A DNA stretch of 64,000 nucleotides from Agromyces tardus (GCF_003710805.1 NZ_RHHB01000003.1:146044-210043); one strand, 5' to 3'; positions 20,143 to 28,362 are shown, numbered from the stretch's first letter. Translations and numbers: made by a program. Notes: generated by a model from the sequence alone, not told the origin.

Positions 20143-21018
20143 TCAGGCGGCGGCGCGCTGCTCGCCCACGATGTCGCGCAGCGCCTCGACGAGCGGCGTC
20201 GTCGGGCGGCCGATCAGGCGCGAGAGCGTACCGTCGGAGTCGGCGAGGTCGCCGCGCGCGGTGCCCTCGTCCATCGCGGCCACGAAGCCCGCGGTGCCCT
20301 CGTCGAGGCCCGCCGCGAGCAGCGACGCGACGCGCTCCTCGGGTGTCTGCGCCACGTAGGCGACGTCGCGGCCGAGTACGCCGGATGCCGCGGCGGCGAG
20401 CTCCTCGTAGTTCCACGGCTCGTCGCCGCCGAGCTCGTAGACCCGGCCCTCGTGGCCGTCCTCGAGCAGCACGACCGCGGCGGCCTCGGCGTAGTCGCGC
20501 CGCGGCGCGGACGCGATCCGACCGGCCCCCGCCGCGGAGGCGATGACGCCCGTGGTCGCCGCGAGCGCGACATCCTGCGCGAAGTTCTCGGTGTACCAGT
20601 TGTCGCGCAGGATCACCGCGGGCACGCCCACCTCGGCGATGACCTGCTCGGTGCCGCGGTGCTCGGGCATGAGCACGTGCTGGCTCGTGTCGGCCTTCGG
20701 ACCGCTCGTGTACACGAGCTTCGAGACGCCCGCGGACTTCGCGGCCTCGATCACGCTGCGGTGCTGCGCGACGCGGTTGCCGAAGTCGGTGCCCGAGATG
20801 AGCAGCACGCGGTCGACGCCCTCGAGCGCAGGGGCGAGGGTCTCGGGGCGGGTGTAGTCGAGCTCGACGCTGCGGATGCCGCGCGCCGCGAGGTCGGCGA
20901 CCTTCGACGTGTCGCGTGCACCTGCGACGATCTCGGCGGGGGCAGCGCCGCGGGCGAGCAGCGATTCGACGACGAGGCGGCCGAGGTGGCCCGAGGCGGC
21001 GGTGACGAGGATGGTCAT
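20143..21018 (-). CDS. NmrA-like NAD(P)H-dependent reductase (QorB type)
   Basis: 291 residues. TILVTAASGHLGRLVVESL carries the Rossmann motif. VYTSGPKADTSQHVLMPEHR and ILRDNWYTENFA are typical of NmrA-family quinone reductases such as YtfG/QorB. It probably reduces quinones or similar electrophiles. ATG 21018 follows GGAAGGAAC. The preceding 211 bp gap (19932-20142) holds GC-rich inverted repeats such as CCGCGATCGCGG at 20060-20071 and no gene. It is divergent from an HxlR regulator, the standard arrangement for redox- or quinone-responsive control. Confidence 0.9.
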   Translation of the reverse strand: MTILVTAASGHLGRLVVESLLARGAAPAEIVAGARDTSKVADLAARGIRSVELDYTRPETLAPALEGVDRVLLISGTDFGNRVAQHRSVIEAAKSAGVSKLVYTSGPKADTSQHVLMPEHRGTEQVIAEVGVPAVILRDNWYTENFAQDVALAATTGVIASAAGAGRIASAPRRDYAEAAAVVLLEDGHEGRVYELGGDEPWNYEELAAAASGVLGRDVAYVAQTPEERVASLLAAGLDEGTAGFVAAMDEGTARGDLADSDGTLSRLIGRPTTPLVEALRDIVGEQRAAA

Positions 21019-21082
21019 GGTGTTCCTTCCGATTGGTTCACCACTGGCCAACCGGATGCCGCAGCGATACCTTCCCCCGCGG

Positions 21083-21111
21083 AGGTACCCACTTTTCGGT
21101 AAGGTACCCAC
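21083..21111. promoter_or_regulatory. Probable HxlR operator
   Basis: AGGTACCCAC occurs twice as a direct repeat (21083-21092 and 21102-21111), each holding the palindrome GGTACC, between the divergent NmrA and HxlR genes. The second copy abuts the HxlR start codon. Binding by the HxlR protein would repress both genes. Confidence 0.5.
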
Positions 21112-21489
21112 ATGGTCGTCAGTCTTGCGCAGATCCGGGAGACATCCGGCGAAGTCTTCACCGAGGGCTGTCCCACCCGCGTCGTACTCGATCACATCAT
21201 GAGCAAGTGGGGCGTGCTCGTGCTGCTCGCCCTCACCGACGGCACGCACCGCTGGGGGGAGCTGCGCCGCGAGGTCGAGGGCATCAGCGAGAAGATGCTC
21301 GCCTCCACGCTCCGCACGCTCGAGGCCGACGGGCTCGTGCGGCGAACCTCGTATCCTGAGGTGCCGCCGCGGGTCGAGTATTCGCTCACCGAGCTCGGCC
21401 GCGAGCTCATGGAGCGGATGCTTCCGCTCGTCGAGTGGGTCGCGGCGCACGCGGGCGAGGTCGTGGGGGAGTCGCGGCGATCCGCGTAG
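21112..21489 (+). CDS. HxlR-family winged-helix transcriptional regulator
   Basis: 125 residues, the normal size. FTEGCPTRVVLDHIMSKWGV holds the conserved N-terminal cysteine (Cys20) that in YodB/HypR-type members senses quinones or disulfide stress. The winged helix follows (RWGELRREVEGISEKMLAS, then LEADGLVRRTSY). It is divergent from the NmrA-like reductase gene and probably represses it until an electrophile modifies the cysteine. An AAGG lies upstream of the ATG, but the leader is very short. Confidence 0.9.
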   Translation: MVVSLAQIRETSGEVFTEGCPTRVVLDHIMSKWGVLVLLALTDGTHRWGELRREVEGISEKMLASTLRTLEADGLVRRTSYPEVPPRVEYSLTELGRELMERMLPLVEWVAAHAGEVVGESRRSA

Positions 21490-21672
21490 AGCGAGCTCGG
21501 CTCTCACGGGGTGGCACAGTTCGCAACGGCGCGGAGTCGCCGTAGCATCGAAGGGTCTCCCCGCGCAGCCCCGCTGCATCCGATCCCGGATCCCCATCCG
21601 CGATCCGCCCGCACCGACCGATCCACCCGAGTCCCACCGCCCGCCGGCACCCACCACCCCATCGGAGCCCGG

Positions 21673-23244
21673 TTGACCACCCCACCCGCCGACGAACCCC
21701 GCCGTTCGGGGTTCGTCGCGCCCGCGGCGGAGTTCGAATGGCAAGCGGCCCGCGTCGACGAGACGCGCGCGGCAGCGCACGGCCGGCGGGCTGCGGCGCC
21801 CGCGGCGGAGCTTCCGCCGATCGAGGTGCCGCGGCATCCGCAGCACGACCGCCCGCGCTACTACCTGTCCTCCCTCGAGCCGAGCGGCGACTTCGACGAG
21901 GTCATCGTCGCGGTGTCCCACGCGGGCAGGCGGCGGTACTTCGCGACCCGCGACGGAGCGCGGCTCGCCGAGGTCGATGAGCGCGCGTTCGAGCAGCGCA
22001 GCGAGGGCGGCAGCCGTTCGCTGCTCGAACTCGACGAGCGCGAGCTGGGCGAGCTCGAGGCCGAGCTCCAGTTCGTGCGGCCGGTGCGCGGGCGCGACCC
22101 CATCGCCGAGGCGGAGGATTCCGCGGACGCCGAGGCGGAAGCAGAGGCGGAGGCGGCTGCGGCTGCGGCTGCTGCTGTGCTCACCTGGGCGGATGCCGCA
22201 GAGCCGACGGATGCCGCAGAGCCGACGGATGCTGCAGAGCCCGAGCCCGAGCGCTGGATCGACGCAGCACCCCTGGCCGAACCCGATTCCGTGGCGAACC
22301 AACGGGCCGGCGTCGCGTATGCGGACGAAGATTCGGACGGCATCGACGATTGGGCCGAGCCGACGGCGGTCGCAGGATTCGTGGCGGAATCGCCGGCAGC
22401 GACGCCCGATCCGGACCTGCCCGCCTACGAACCGATTCCGACGCGGGCGAGCGACCCCGAGCCGGCCCCGGAGCCGGAGCCGGAGCTTCAGCCAGAGCCA
22501 GAGCCCCAGCCCGAGTTCGATCCCGAGTCCGGGCTCGACCCTGAGCTCGACCCCGAACCAGGGCTCGACCCCGAGACCGACCCCGAGCCGGCAACCCCGG
22601 CCACGCCGGACGCCACCGACGCGCCCGTCGCCGAAGACGACGAGGATTGGACGATGGAGGAATTCGAAGCCGAGATGATGGCCACGACGACCGACCCCGC
22701 GCAGCCGTTCGAGCGGATCGACGCGGAGGCCTCCGCGCGGGTCGTCGTCGCGGCATCCGTGGCGCCCGCCGTCTTGAGCACCGCGGACCCGACGCCCGAG
22801 GTCGTCGCCGTGGCGCAGGTGTCGCTCGCGCGGGGCATCTCGTTCGTCGCCCACCGTGGACGCCTCGACAAGAGCGGCCTGCCGTACGTCGACCACCCGG
22901 GACGCGTCGCCGAGCGGTTCGACATCGTGGCGGAGCACGTCGAGGCGGCGGCCGCGTGGCTGCACGACGTGCTCGAGGACACGCCGATCACGGCCCAGGA
23001 ACTGCTCGAGGCGGGCATCCTGCCCGAGATCGTCGACGTCGTGCGCCTGCTCACCCGCACCCCGGATGTCTCGCCCGACGAGTACTACGCGCGCATCCGC
23101 AGCCACCCGTCGGCGCTCGCCGTGAAGCTCGCCGACATCGACGACAACACCGCGCCCTGGCGCCTGCGCCGCCTCTCGTACGGCACGCAGGTGCGCCTCG
23201 CCGAGAAGTACGCCTACGCGCGACGCGCGCTCGGCGTCGACTGA
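21673..23244 (+). CDS. HD-domain hydrolase with long disordered acidic region
   Basis: About 523 residues from a TTG at 21673, preceded by GGAG at good spacing; the frame stays open back to a GTG at 21511, which lacks a ribosome site. Residues 1-150 contain a small basic and aromatic patch (RPRYYLSSLEPSGDFDEVIV). Residues about 150-370 are low-complexity Ala/Glu/Pro/Asp sequence with PEPEPE-type repeats. Residues about 377-523 form an HD domain like that of RelA/SpoT hydrolases (ISFVAHRGRLDKSGLPYVDH, AWLHDVLEDT with His431-Asp432, LAVKLADIDDN). There is no synthetase or TGS domain. It may hydrolyse (p)ppGpp-like or other nucleotides, or merely bind them. Confidence 0.8.
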   Translation: MTTPPADEPRRSGFVAPAAEFEWQAARVDETRAAAHGRRAAAPAAELPPIEVPRHPQHDRPRYYLSSLEPSGDFDEVIVAVSHAGRRRYFATRDGARLAEVDERAFEQRSEGGSRSLLELDERELGELEAELQFVRPVRGRDPIAEAEDSADAEAEAEAEAAAAAAAAVLTWADAAEPTDAAEPTDAAEPEPERWIDAAPLAEPDSVANQRAGVAYADEDSDGIDDWAEPTAVAGFVAESPAATPDPDLPAYEPIPTRASDPEPAPEPEPELQPEPEPQPEFDPESGLDPELDPEPGLDPETDPEPATPATPDATDAPVAEDDEDWTMEEFEAEMMATTTDPAQPFERIDAEASARVVVAASVAPAVLSTADPTPEVVAVAQVSLARGISFVAHRGRLDKSGLPYVDHPGRVAERFDIVAEHVEAAAAWLHDVLEDTPITAQELLEAGILPEIVDVVRLLTRTPDVSPDEYYARIRSHPSALAVKLADIDDNTAPWRLRRLSYGTQVRLAEKYAYARRALGVD

Positions 23245-23246
23245 CA

Positions 23247-23316
23247 CCGGACGCCGGACGCCGGGCGCCGGTCGCCGGTCGCCGGACGCCGGACGCCGGG
23301 CGCCGGTCGCCGGTCG
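23247..23316. repeat. Tandem heptamer array, two perfect 35-bp units
   Basis: Ten heptamers of the form CCGG[A/G/T]CG follow one another. The first five (23247-23281) are repeated exactly as the second five (23282-23316). The array lies between the convergent HD and hypothetical genes, where it may also fold into hairpins and stop transcription. Confidence 0.8.
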
Positions 23317-23337
23317 CCTGTGGGTCCAGCCTCCCGC

Positions 23338-23751
23338 TCAGAAGCTCAACGCGTCCCACAGGTCGCGCAGTCGGAAGCGCGGCTTCGGCGGGCGGTTCGC
23401 GTCGAATGCGTCCTCGACGATGAACATGACGTCGAGCCGCCACCTCGGCGGGACCGAGCGCAGCGCGGCTTCGAGCGCGTCGCCGTCGCGGATCGAGCCC
23501 CAGGGGATGCGCTGGAGCTCGACGGCCGGAACCGCCCGATCACGGTACGCGGCCTCCTCGACGAGCCCGCCGGCGAGGAGCTCGCGCGCGAATGCGCGGA
23601 GCGTCTCGAGCTCCTCGTCCATCCAGTCGGTGTACCGATCGCGCGCGTCATCCGGGAGCCGCTCGATCATCTGCTGCACGCGATCGGCGACGACGCTCTC
23701 GCGCCACGCCACGGGCGCTTCGTGCAGCTCCGCATCCTCATCAGTCCACAT
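23338..23751 (-). CDS. Hypothetical protein, 137 residues
   Basis: I do not recognise the family. The protein is acidic and helical, with MWTDEDAELHEAPVAW at the start, a DRVQQMIERLPDDARDRYTD segment and a C-terminal FRLRDLWDALSF. It has no signal peptide or membrane segment. ATG 23751 follows GAGGGAGAG at good spacing; a longer frame to 23799 has no such site. It sits just after the NERD gene on the same strand and may be co-transcribed with it. Confidence 0.7.
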   Translation of the reverse strand: MWTDEDAELHEAPVAWRESVVADRVQQMIERLPDDARDRYTDWMDEELETLRAFARELLAGGLVEEAAYRDRAVPAVELQRIPWGSIRDGDALEAALRSVPPRWRLDVMFIVEDAFDANRPPKPRFRLRDLWDALSF

Positions 23752-23817
23752 CGTGCTCTCCCTCGGATCCCGTGTCCGCCGCGCCGGCAGCGTCGACACG
23801 CCGACCCGCGCCGCCCT

Positions 23818-24627
23818 TCACTGCAGCAATGCCGTGAGCACCGCCGGCACTGCCGGAACGAGCAGCAGAGCAACGGCCGCGACGGCCGCCACCACCGCGA
23901 CCATCCACCCTCGTCGCCGGCTCCGCGCTCGATCGACCGCCGCACGCAGCCGCTCGAACGCCGAGTGATCGACGTCGTCGGCCTCCGGCATCCGCTTCCA
24001 GGTGGCCGGCTGCGCCGCGAGCGCCGCGAGGTGCTGCACCTGCGAGGGCCCGAGCGTGACCGGATGTCGCTGCAGCCACCGCACGAGCTCGGCCTCGCGC
24101 AGCACGACGACCTCGGTCGGGCGCTCGCGCACGGTCATCCGCCGCGCTCCGACCACCCCGATGATCGGCGTCACGTCGATGAGCGCCCGCGCCGCTGCCG
24201 ACAGCAGCTGCGAGGTGCGCTTCGCCTCGTGCTTCGCGTTGCGCAGGTGGTCGGTGCGCTGGCCGTTCACGAGGATTCGGCGCCCGCCGATCCACACGTT
24301 CTGGCCGCGGTGGTGCTTGGTGTTGATCGTGAACACGCCGGCGGGCCCGATGACCACGTGGTCGAGGTCGCTCGATCCCGTGCCGACCGGCACCGAGTGC
24401 AGCACGTACCAGCCGACGCCGAGCCGATCCAGCCGCTTCGCGACATCCAGCTCGCCGAGGGCCCCGGTGAACCACGGCTCGGCCTCGCGCCCGAGCGGCG
24501 AGACGCCGAAGAGCCGCTGCACGGCCGTGTTCGGCGGCACGCTCGCCTGCACGCGCAGGCATTCCGCGATGACGGAGGTCGCGGGGCGACGCAGCCCGAG
24601 CGACTCGGCGACGGCGTTCTCGTTCAC
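23818..24627 (-). CDS. NERD-domain membrane protein
   Basis: About 269 residues from GTG 24627. A nuclease-related (NERD) domain spans about residues 55-165: GELDVAKRLDRLG, SSDLDHVVIGPAGVFTINTK, then RNAKHEAKRTSQLL. The strand that normally carries an acidic catalytic residue before the lysine reads INTK instead of IETK, so nuclease activity is questionable; from memory this variant is frequent in actinobacteria. A hydrophobic C-terminal segment (WMVAVVAAVAAVALLLVPAV) anchors it in the membrane. AGGAGG lies only three bases before the chosen GTG, unusually close. An upstream GTG at 24681 is possible but has no site. Confidence 0.75.
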   Translation of the reverse strand: MNENAVAESLGLRRPATSVIAECLRVQASVPPNTAVQRLFGVSPLGREAEPWFTGALGELDVAKRLDRLGVGWYVLHSVPVGTGSSDLDHVVIGPAGVFTINTKHHRGQNVWIGGRRILVNGQRTDHLRNAKHEAKRTSQLLSAAARALIDVTPIIGVVGARRMTVRERPTEVVVLREAELVRWLQRHPVTLGPSQVQHLAALAAQPATWKRMPEADDVDHSAFERLRAAVDRARSRRRGWMVAVVAAVAAVALLLVPAVPAVLTALLQ

Positions 24628-24636
24628 GTGCCTCCT

Positions 24637-24662
24637 GAATACGGTGGGAATCCTCCGTATTC
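24637..24662. promoter_or_regulatory. Perfect 8-bp dyad before the NERD gene
   Basis: GAATACGG (24637-24644) and CCGTATTC (24655-24662) form an exact inverted repeat with a 10-bp spacer, ending nine bases from the NERD start codon. It could be an operator, or a hairpin covering the ribosome-binding site. Confidence 0.5.
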
Positions 24663-24695
24663 TGGCAGCTGCCCACGACACCGCGCGCCCCGCGA

Positions 24696-25064
24696 TCAGC
24701 CCCGGTCGTGGATGGTCACGAGGTAGCCGTCGGGGTCGGCGAAGGTGAAAGTGCGGCCGAAGGGACCGTCGACGGGTGCGGACGTGATCGTGGTGCCCGC
24801 GGCGACGAGATCGTCGTGCAGCCGCTGCGCGTCGTGGGCGCGAACCCAGAGGCCGACGCCGCCGCTGGGCTGGGCGAGCGTGTCGAGGTCGACGCCCGGC
24901 AGCGGCTCGCGCACGGCGAACGGGATGGGCTGCGTGGCGAAGACGACCGCGTGCGGGGGCGACGCCTGCGCGCGGGCGAGGCCGAGGTGCTGCTCGTAGA
25001 ACGCCGCCGAGCGCTCGAGGTCGCGCACCTGCAGTGAGATGAAGTCGGGTCCGATCGTGGACAT
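24696..25064 (-). CDS. VOC-family (glyoxalase/bleomycin-resistance-like) protein
   Basis: 122 residues in two beta-alpha-beta-beta-beta halves. ISLQVRDLERSAAFYEQHLG opens the first, and the second ends in FTFADPDGYLVTIHDRG, where the family's metal-binding glutamate position reads Thr. It may bind or detoxify a small molecule. ATG 25064 follows GGGAGG. It is divergent from a MarR-type regulator across two strong dyads, so it is probably the regulated target. Confidence 0.88.
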   Translation of the reverse strand: MSTIGPDFISLQVRDLERSAAFYEQHLGLARAQASPPHAVVFATQPIPFAVREPLPGVDLDTLAQPSGGVGLWVRAHDAQRLHDDLVAAGTTITSAPVDGPFGRTFTFADPDGYLVTIHDRG

Positions 25065-25082
25065 GATGTTGCCTCCCGTGAA

Positions 25083-25126
25083 TGTCAGAACATTGACAAT
25101 CAGCATTCTATGTCAGACTACTGACA
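25083..25126. promoter_or_regulatory. Twin MarR-type operators
   Basis: TGTCAGAACATTGACA (25083-25098) and TGTCAGACTACTGACA (25111-25126) are related 16-bp dyads, TGTCAG-N4-[T/C]TGACA, 28 bp apart between the divergent VOC and MarR genes. The second overlaps the MarR start codon, consistent with autorepression. Confidence 0.75.
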
Positions 25127-25584
25127 TGGGGGGATCTCGCTCGACCGTCGACCTCGACACCTCGCTCGGCTACCTGCTCAAGCAGGCGGCCAGTGCGCTG
25201 CGATCAGCGATGGATGCGGCGCTGCGGCCGCTCGGCCTGACCGTGCCGCAGTACGCATGCCTCGAACTGCTCGCCCAGCGACCCGGCTTGTCGAACTCCG
25301 AGCTCGCGCGTGGCGCGTTCGTGACCAGGCAGTCGATGAACGTGCTGCTGCAGGGACTCGAGCGCGACGGCCTCGTGTCCCGGCCCGCCGAGCCGCCGGC
25401 CGCCGGCCGTGCCCTGCCGGCGCAGCTGACCCCGCTCGGTCGGGAGCGACTCGAGGTGGCGAGCTCGGTGGTGCAGCAGGTCGAGGAGCGCATGCGCGCC
25501 GGGCTCGACGCGGACCAGCAGGGCGCGCTGCGGGCGCTGCTCACCGCCTGCGTCACCGCGCTGAGCGATTCCGCTCCGAAGTGA
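25126..25584 (+). CDS. MarR-family transcriptional regulator
   Basis: 152 residues with the MarR winged helix: LGLTVPQYACLELLAQRPG, SNSELARGAFVTRQSMNVLL and the wing RPAEPPAAGRALPAQLTPLG. ATG 25126 is chosen because the frame upstream runs through the operators and the divergent gene's leader. Its last bases and the start codon overlap a dyad, and no clear Shine-Dalgarno site is present, so the mRNA may be nearly leaderless. It probably represses itself and the divergent VOC gene. Confidence 0.9.
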   Translation: MGGSRSTVDLDTSLGYLLKQAASALRSAMDAALRPLGLTVPQYACLELLAQRPGLSNSELARGAFVTRQSMNVLLQGLERDGLVSRPAEPPAAGRALPAQLTPLGRERLEVASSVVQQVEERMRAGLDADQQGALRALLTACVTALSDSAPK

Positions 25585-25673
25585 TCGGCGGGCGTCCCGA
25601 GAACGAAGGATGCCTGCCTCCATCGGGCCGGTGGCGCCGCTACGGAGGAGGCGACGTCGCGCGATCCGGCGGG

Positions 25674-26780
25674 TCAGCCGAGCATCGCGAGGAACCGCCG
25701 CATCCGCCCGGCCATCTCGTCGGGCACCTCGGCGATCGCGAAGTGCCCGCCGGCCTCGAGCCGGTCGAACCATCGCAGGTCGAGGTAGTGCGCCGTGGCC
25801 AGCGACTCGGGGTAGCCGGCCTCGTGCCGCTGGATCCACACTGCGGCGGGCACGCCCGTGGGCGGGATCAGGGTGTCGGCGCCCTCGTAGTAGGGACGGA
25901 ACGACGATTGGATCGTCTGGGTAACCCAGTAGATCATCGCCTCGGTGAGGATGCGGTCGCGCGAGATCCGCCGCTCCACGGCGGACGGGTCGCCGGGCGG
26001 GGTGTCGCTCCACTCGACGAGCTTCTCGGTGATCCAGGCGAGCAGGCCGACGGGGGAGTCGTTCAAGGCCGCCGCGAGGGTGTCGGGCCGCGTGCCCTGC
26101 ACGTGGCCGTAGGCGCCGTCCGGTCCGAGCCGCTCGGAGAGGGCGTCGAAGAACGCGCGCTCGTCGGGGTCGGTGACGGCGTCGCGATCGGATCCGGTGG
26201 GGAAGTGCGCGTGCGTCGCGACGATGCCGGCGACGTGCTCGGGGTAGCTCGCCGCGATGAGGTCGCTCACGTTCGCCGTGACGTCCTCGCCGTAGGTGAC
26301 GTAGCGTTCGTAGCCGAGCACGTCGGCCATTAGCCGGTGCATGGTGTCCGCCAGGCGCCGCTCGGTCATCGGGCCGTTCGCGTAGGGCGACGAGAAGGCG
26401 AAGCCCGGCAGGCTCGCGACCACGACGTGCACGTCGGGCAGCAGGTCGGCGAAGTCGAGCTGCAGCGCGAACGTGTGCGGCCAGCCGTGCATGACGAGCA
26501 GTGCGGGCGCATCGGGCCGCTCCGAGCGCAGGTGCACGAAGTGCACGCTGGCGTCGCCGACCTGCGCGATGAACTGCGGATGCCGGTTCAGCCACGCCTC
26601 GCGGGCGCGCCAGTCCCAGTGCTGCCACGAGTCGACGAGCTCCCGCAGGTACGCGGCATCGATTCCCGACGGCGGACGCCGGGGCGAATCATCGAGCAGC
26701 CGGGTGCGCGCCAGCCGCTCGCGCAGGTCGTCGAGCACCTCGTCGGCGACCTCAATGGTGAAGGGTTCCGGAGCCGTCAT
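25674..26780 (-). CDS. Epoxide hydrolase-like alpha/beta hydrolase
   Basis: 368 residues with an N-terminal EHN region (FTIEVADEVLDDLRERLART, WQHWDWRAREAWLNRHPQF) and an alpha/beta hydrolase core. The oxyanion-hole motif reads HGWPHTF. The nucleophile site reads TYGEDVTANVSD, keeping the Asp of the usual GGDWG but losing the Trp. The cap motif IYWVTQTIQSSFRPYYE with its ring-opening tyrosine is intact, and the catalytic His is in GGHFAIAE. It should hydrate epoxides to diols, perhaps with altered specificity. It stands alone. Confidence 0.88.
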   Translation of the reverse strand: MTAPEPFTIEVADEVLDDLRERLARTRLLDDSPRRPPSGIDAAYLRELVDSWQHWDWRAREAWLNRHPQFIAQVGDASVHFVHLRSERPDAPALLVMHGWPHTFALQLDFADLLPDVHVVVASLPGFAFSSPYANGPMTERRLADTMHRLMADVLGYERYVTYGEDVTANVSDLIAASYPEHVAGIVATHAHFPTGSDRDAVTDPDERAFFDALSERLGPDGAYGHVQGTRPDTLAAALNDSPVGLLAWITEKLVEWSDTPPGDPSAVERRISRDRILTEAMIYWVTQTIQSSFRPYYEGADTLIPPTGVPAAVWIQRHEAGYPESLATAHYLDLRWFDRLEAGGHFAIAEVPDEMAGRMRRFLAMLG

Positions 26781-26857
26781 GATCCGACGCTAGGGGCGGC
26801 CACCGACACGCGCGCCGGCTCGGGCGCACGGGTGCGCGCCCGAGCCGGAGGCGGGTC

Positions 26858-27028
26858 TCAGCCGGAGGGATTGTCCACCGGACGACCGTGCTCGTCGACG
26901 GTGTCGGGCGCCCCGGGTGCATGGGGTGCCTGGGGCGCATCGGGCGCCTCAGGCGCTCCGCCCGATGCGGTGTCGGCGTCCTCGTTCTCGCCGGGCGTGC
27001 CGTGCGTGTTCTGCTTGTCGTCAGCCAT
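26858..27028 (-). CDS. Small acidic Ala/Pro-rich hypothetical protein
   Basis: 56 residues from ATG 27028 (MADDKQNTHGTPGENEDADT), continuing with a four-fold APDAPQAPHAPGAPD-type repeat and ending DEHGRPVDNPSG. GTGGAG precedes the ATG. It resembles the short disordered acidic proteins common in Microbacteriaceae. No function can be assigned. Confidence 0.55.
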   Translation of the reverse strand: MADDKQNTHGTPGENEDADTASGGAPEAPDAPQAPHAPGAPDTVDEHGRPVDNPSG

Positions 27029-27150
27029 GACTCCACGCTCGCGCCTGGCCACCGGGTGCACAACGGGTTGACACGTCGCACGCGCCCGAGCGCAGCGGGC
27101 GTCGACCGCGCGTCACCGGGTCGCGGCATCCGCTCGCGTCTGGTAGCCAT

Positions 27151-27774
27151 GTGCACATGAGCGCCGCCGCAGCCAGGGCACGACCAGCGGATGCCGCGCC
27201 GGCCGGCCCCTGGTTCGTCGCGCTGCTGCGGGGTGTCAACGTCGGCGGCCGGAACCCGATCCGCATGCCCGAACTCGTCGACTGCTTCCGCGACGGCGGA
27301 TACGGGAACGTGAGCACCGTGCTGCAGAGCGGCAACGTGCTGTTCCGCGCCGACGGCGTGACGGCGTCGCGGCTCGAAGCCGACGTCGAGGCGATCCTCG
27401 AGCGGCGGTTCGAGGCACCACTGCTCGTCGTGGTGCGGTCACGGGACGAGCTCGCACGCACGATCGATGCCGCACCCGCCGATCACGGGTCGGCGAGACT
27501 GCGCAGCGATGTCTTCTTCCTCAAGCGGCCGCTGACGGCCGAGCAGGCGCTCGCCGAGATGCCCGAGCTGCGCGAGGGCGTCGATGCCGTGGCGCCCGGC
27601 CCGGGCGCGATCTACTTCTCGCGAGTCGCCGCGCACGCGACGAAGACCCGCATCCAGCGCTTCATGGCGTTGCCGGTGTTCCAGCAGATGACCGTGCGCA
27701 CGTGGCGCACGGTCATCCGGGTGCACGACAAGCTCGATGCTGCGAGCGGGGCGAGCGGGGCCGACGGGCGGTGA
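27151..27774 (+). CDS. DUF1697 domain protein
   Basis: 207 residues. WFVALLRGVNVGGRNPIRMP and VSTVLQSGNVLFRAD are the hallmark DUF1697 segments, with YFSRVAAHATKTRIQRFMAL near the end. The family is widespread but unassigned. The ATG at 27151 is followed by a second in-frame ATG at 27157; the true start is one of these. The gene is alone on this strand. Confidence 0.85.
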   Translation: MHMSAAAARARPADAAPAGPWFVALLRGVNVGGRNPIRMPELVDCFRDGGYGNVSTVLQSGNVLFRADGVTASRLEADVEAILERRFEAPLLVVVRSRDELARTIDAAPADHGSARLRSDVFFLKRPLTAEQALAEMPELREGVDAVAPGPGAIYFSRVAAHATKTRIQRFMALPVFQQMTVRTWRTVIRVHDKLDAASGASGADGR

Positions 27775-27828
27775 CGCCCCGAAGCGCCGGCGCGACCCGG
27801 CTGCGTTCGGCAGTCGGGTCGAACCGCG

Positions 27829-28194
27829 TCACGCGGCGGCGGCGGTGGGGCGCACAGGCTTGCGGATGCTGCGACCGCGCGCAGTGGGGATCACCGGCGT
27901 GTGCCGGTTGAGGTCGGCCATGTCGAGGCTCAGCCCGGTGTTGCTCGACGCCGCCACCATGAGCGACTCGAGCCAGGCGCGGTCGAGCGGTTCGGAGCGC
28001 TGGTTGTCGGCTTCGGCGCGCACCGAGGTGCCGGGCGGGATGAGGAACTGGTGGTACCGGGTCGCGGGGTCCGCCCACGTGAGGAGCATCGTCTCGGTGC
28101 GGCGCAGCTTCGCGACCACGACAGCGAAGACGTGCTCGAGCAGGTCGTCGTCGAGGTCGACCGTGGCCTCTTGTCCGATGTGCAGTGTTCCCAT
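27829..28194 (-). CDS. Conserved actinobacterial small protein (DUF7882-like)
   Basis: 121 residues from ATG 28194, preceded by AGGAGG at ideal spacing. It begins MGTLHIGQEATVDLDDDLL and has VVAKLRRTETMLLTW, the [K]LRR[x]E pattern of short Microbacteriaceae proteins now named DUF7882 as I recall. These are sometimes wrongly annotated as DNA ligase fragments. AWLESLMVAASSNTGLSLDM is the conserved C-terminal part. Function unknown. Confidence 0.75.
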   Translation of the reverse strand: MGTLHIGQEATVDLDDDLLEHVFAVVVAKLRRTETMLLTWADPATRYHQFLIPPGTSVRAEADNQRSEPLDRAWLESLMVAASSNTGLSLDMADLNRHTPVIPTARGRSIRKPVRPTAAAA

Positions 28195-28342
28195 GGCGAC
28201 GCCTCCTGAGCGGTCGAGCGGGCTCATCCGTTGGCTCGTGACCGCTGGTTGAGTTGTCGCTGTGCAGCGAGTTGCTGCTCTTCGCAGTCTCACTGCAATG
28301 CCGATCGGCCACTAGGAGTTGACTTCACAGGCGATGTGTGGC

Positions 28343-28356
28343 CCCCGTTTGCGGGG
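28343..28356 (-). terminator. Short GC hairpin after the 95-residue gene
   Basis: CCCCG-TTTG-CGGGG forms a five-pair stem with a tetraloop just downstream of the minus-strand gene that ends at 28363. There is no T tract. It is a weak candidate. Confidence 0.35.
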
Positions 28357-28362
28357 CACGAG

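Noticed and set aside
20143..23247. A roughly 1000-residue minus-strand protein including the NmrA-like domain
   Set aside because: Only the part from 21018 downstream matches a family. The rest is antisense to the HxlR and HD genes and lacks a start signal.
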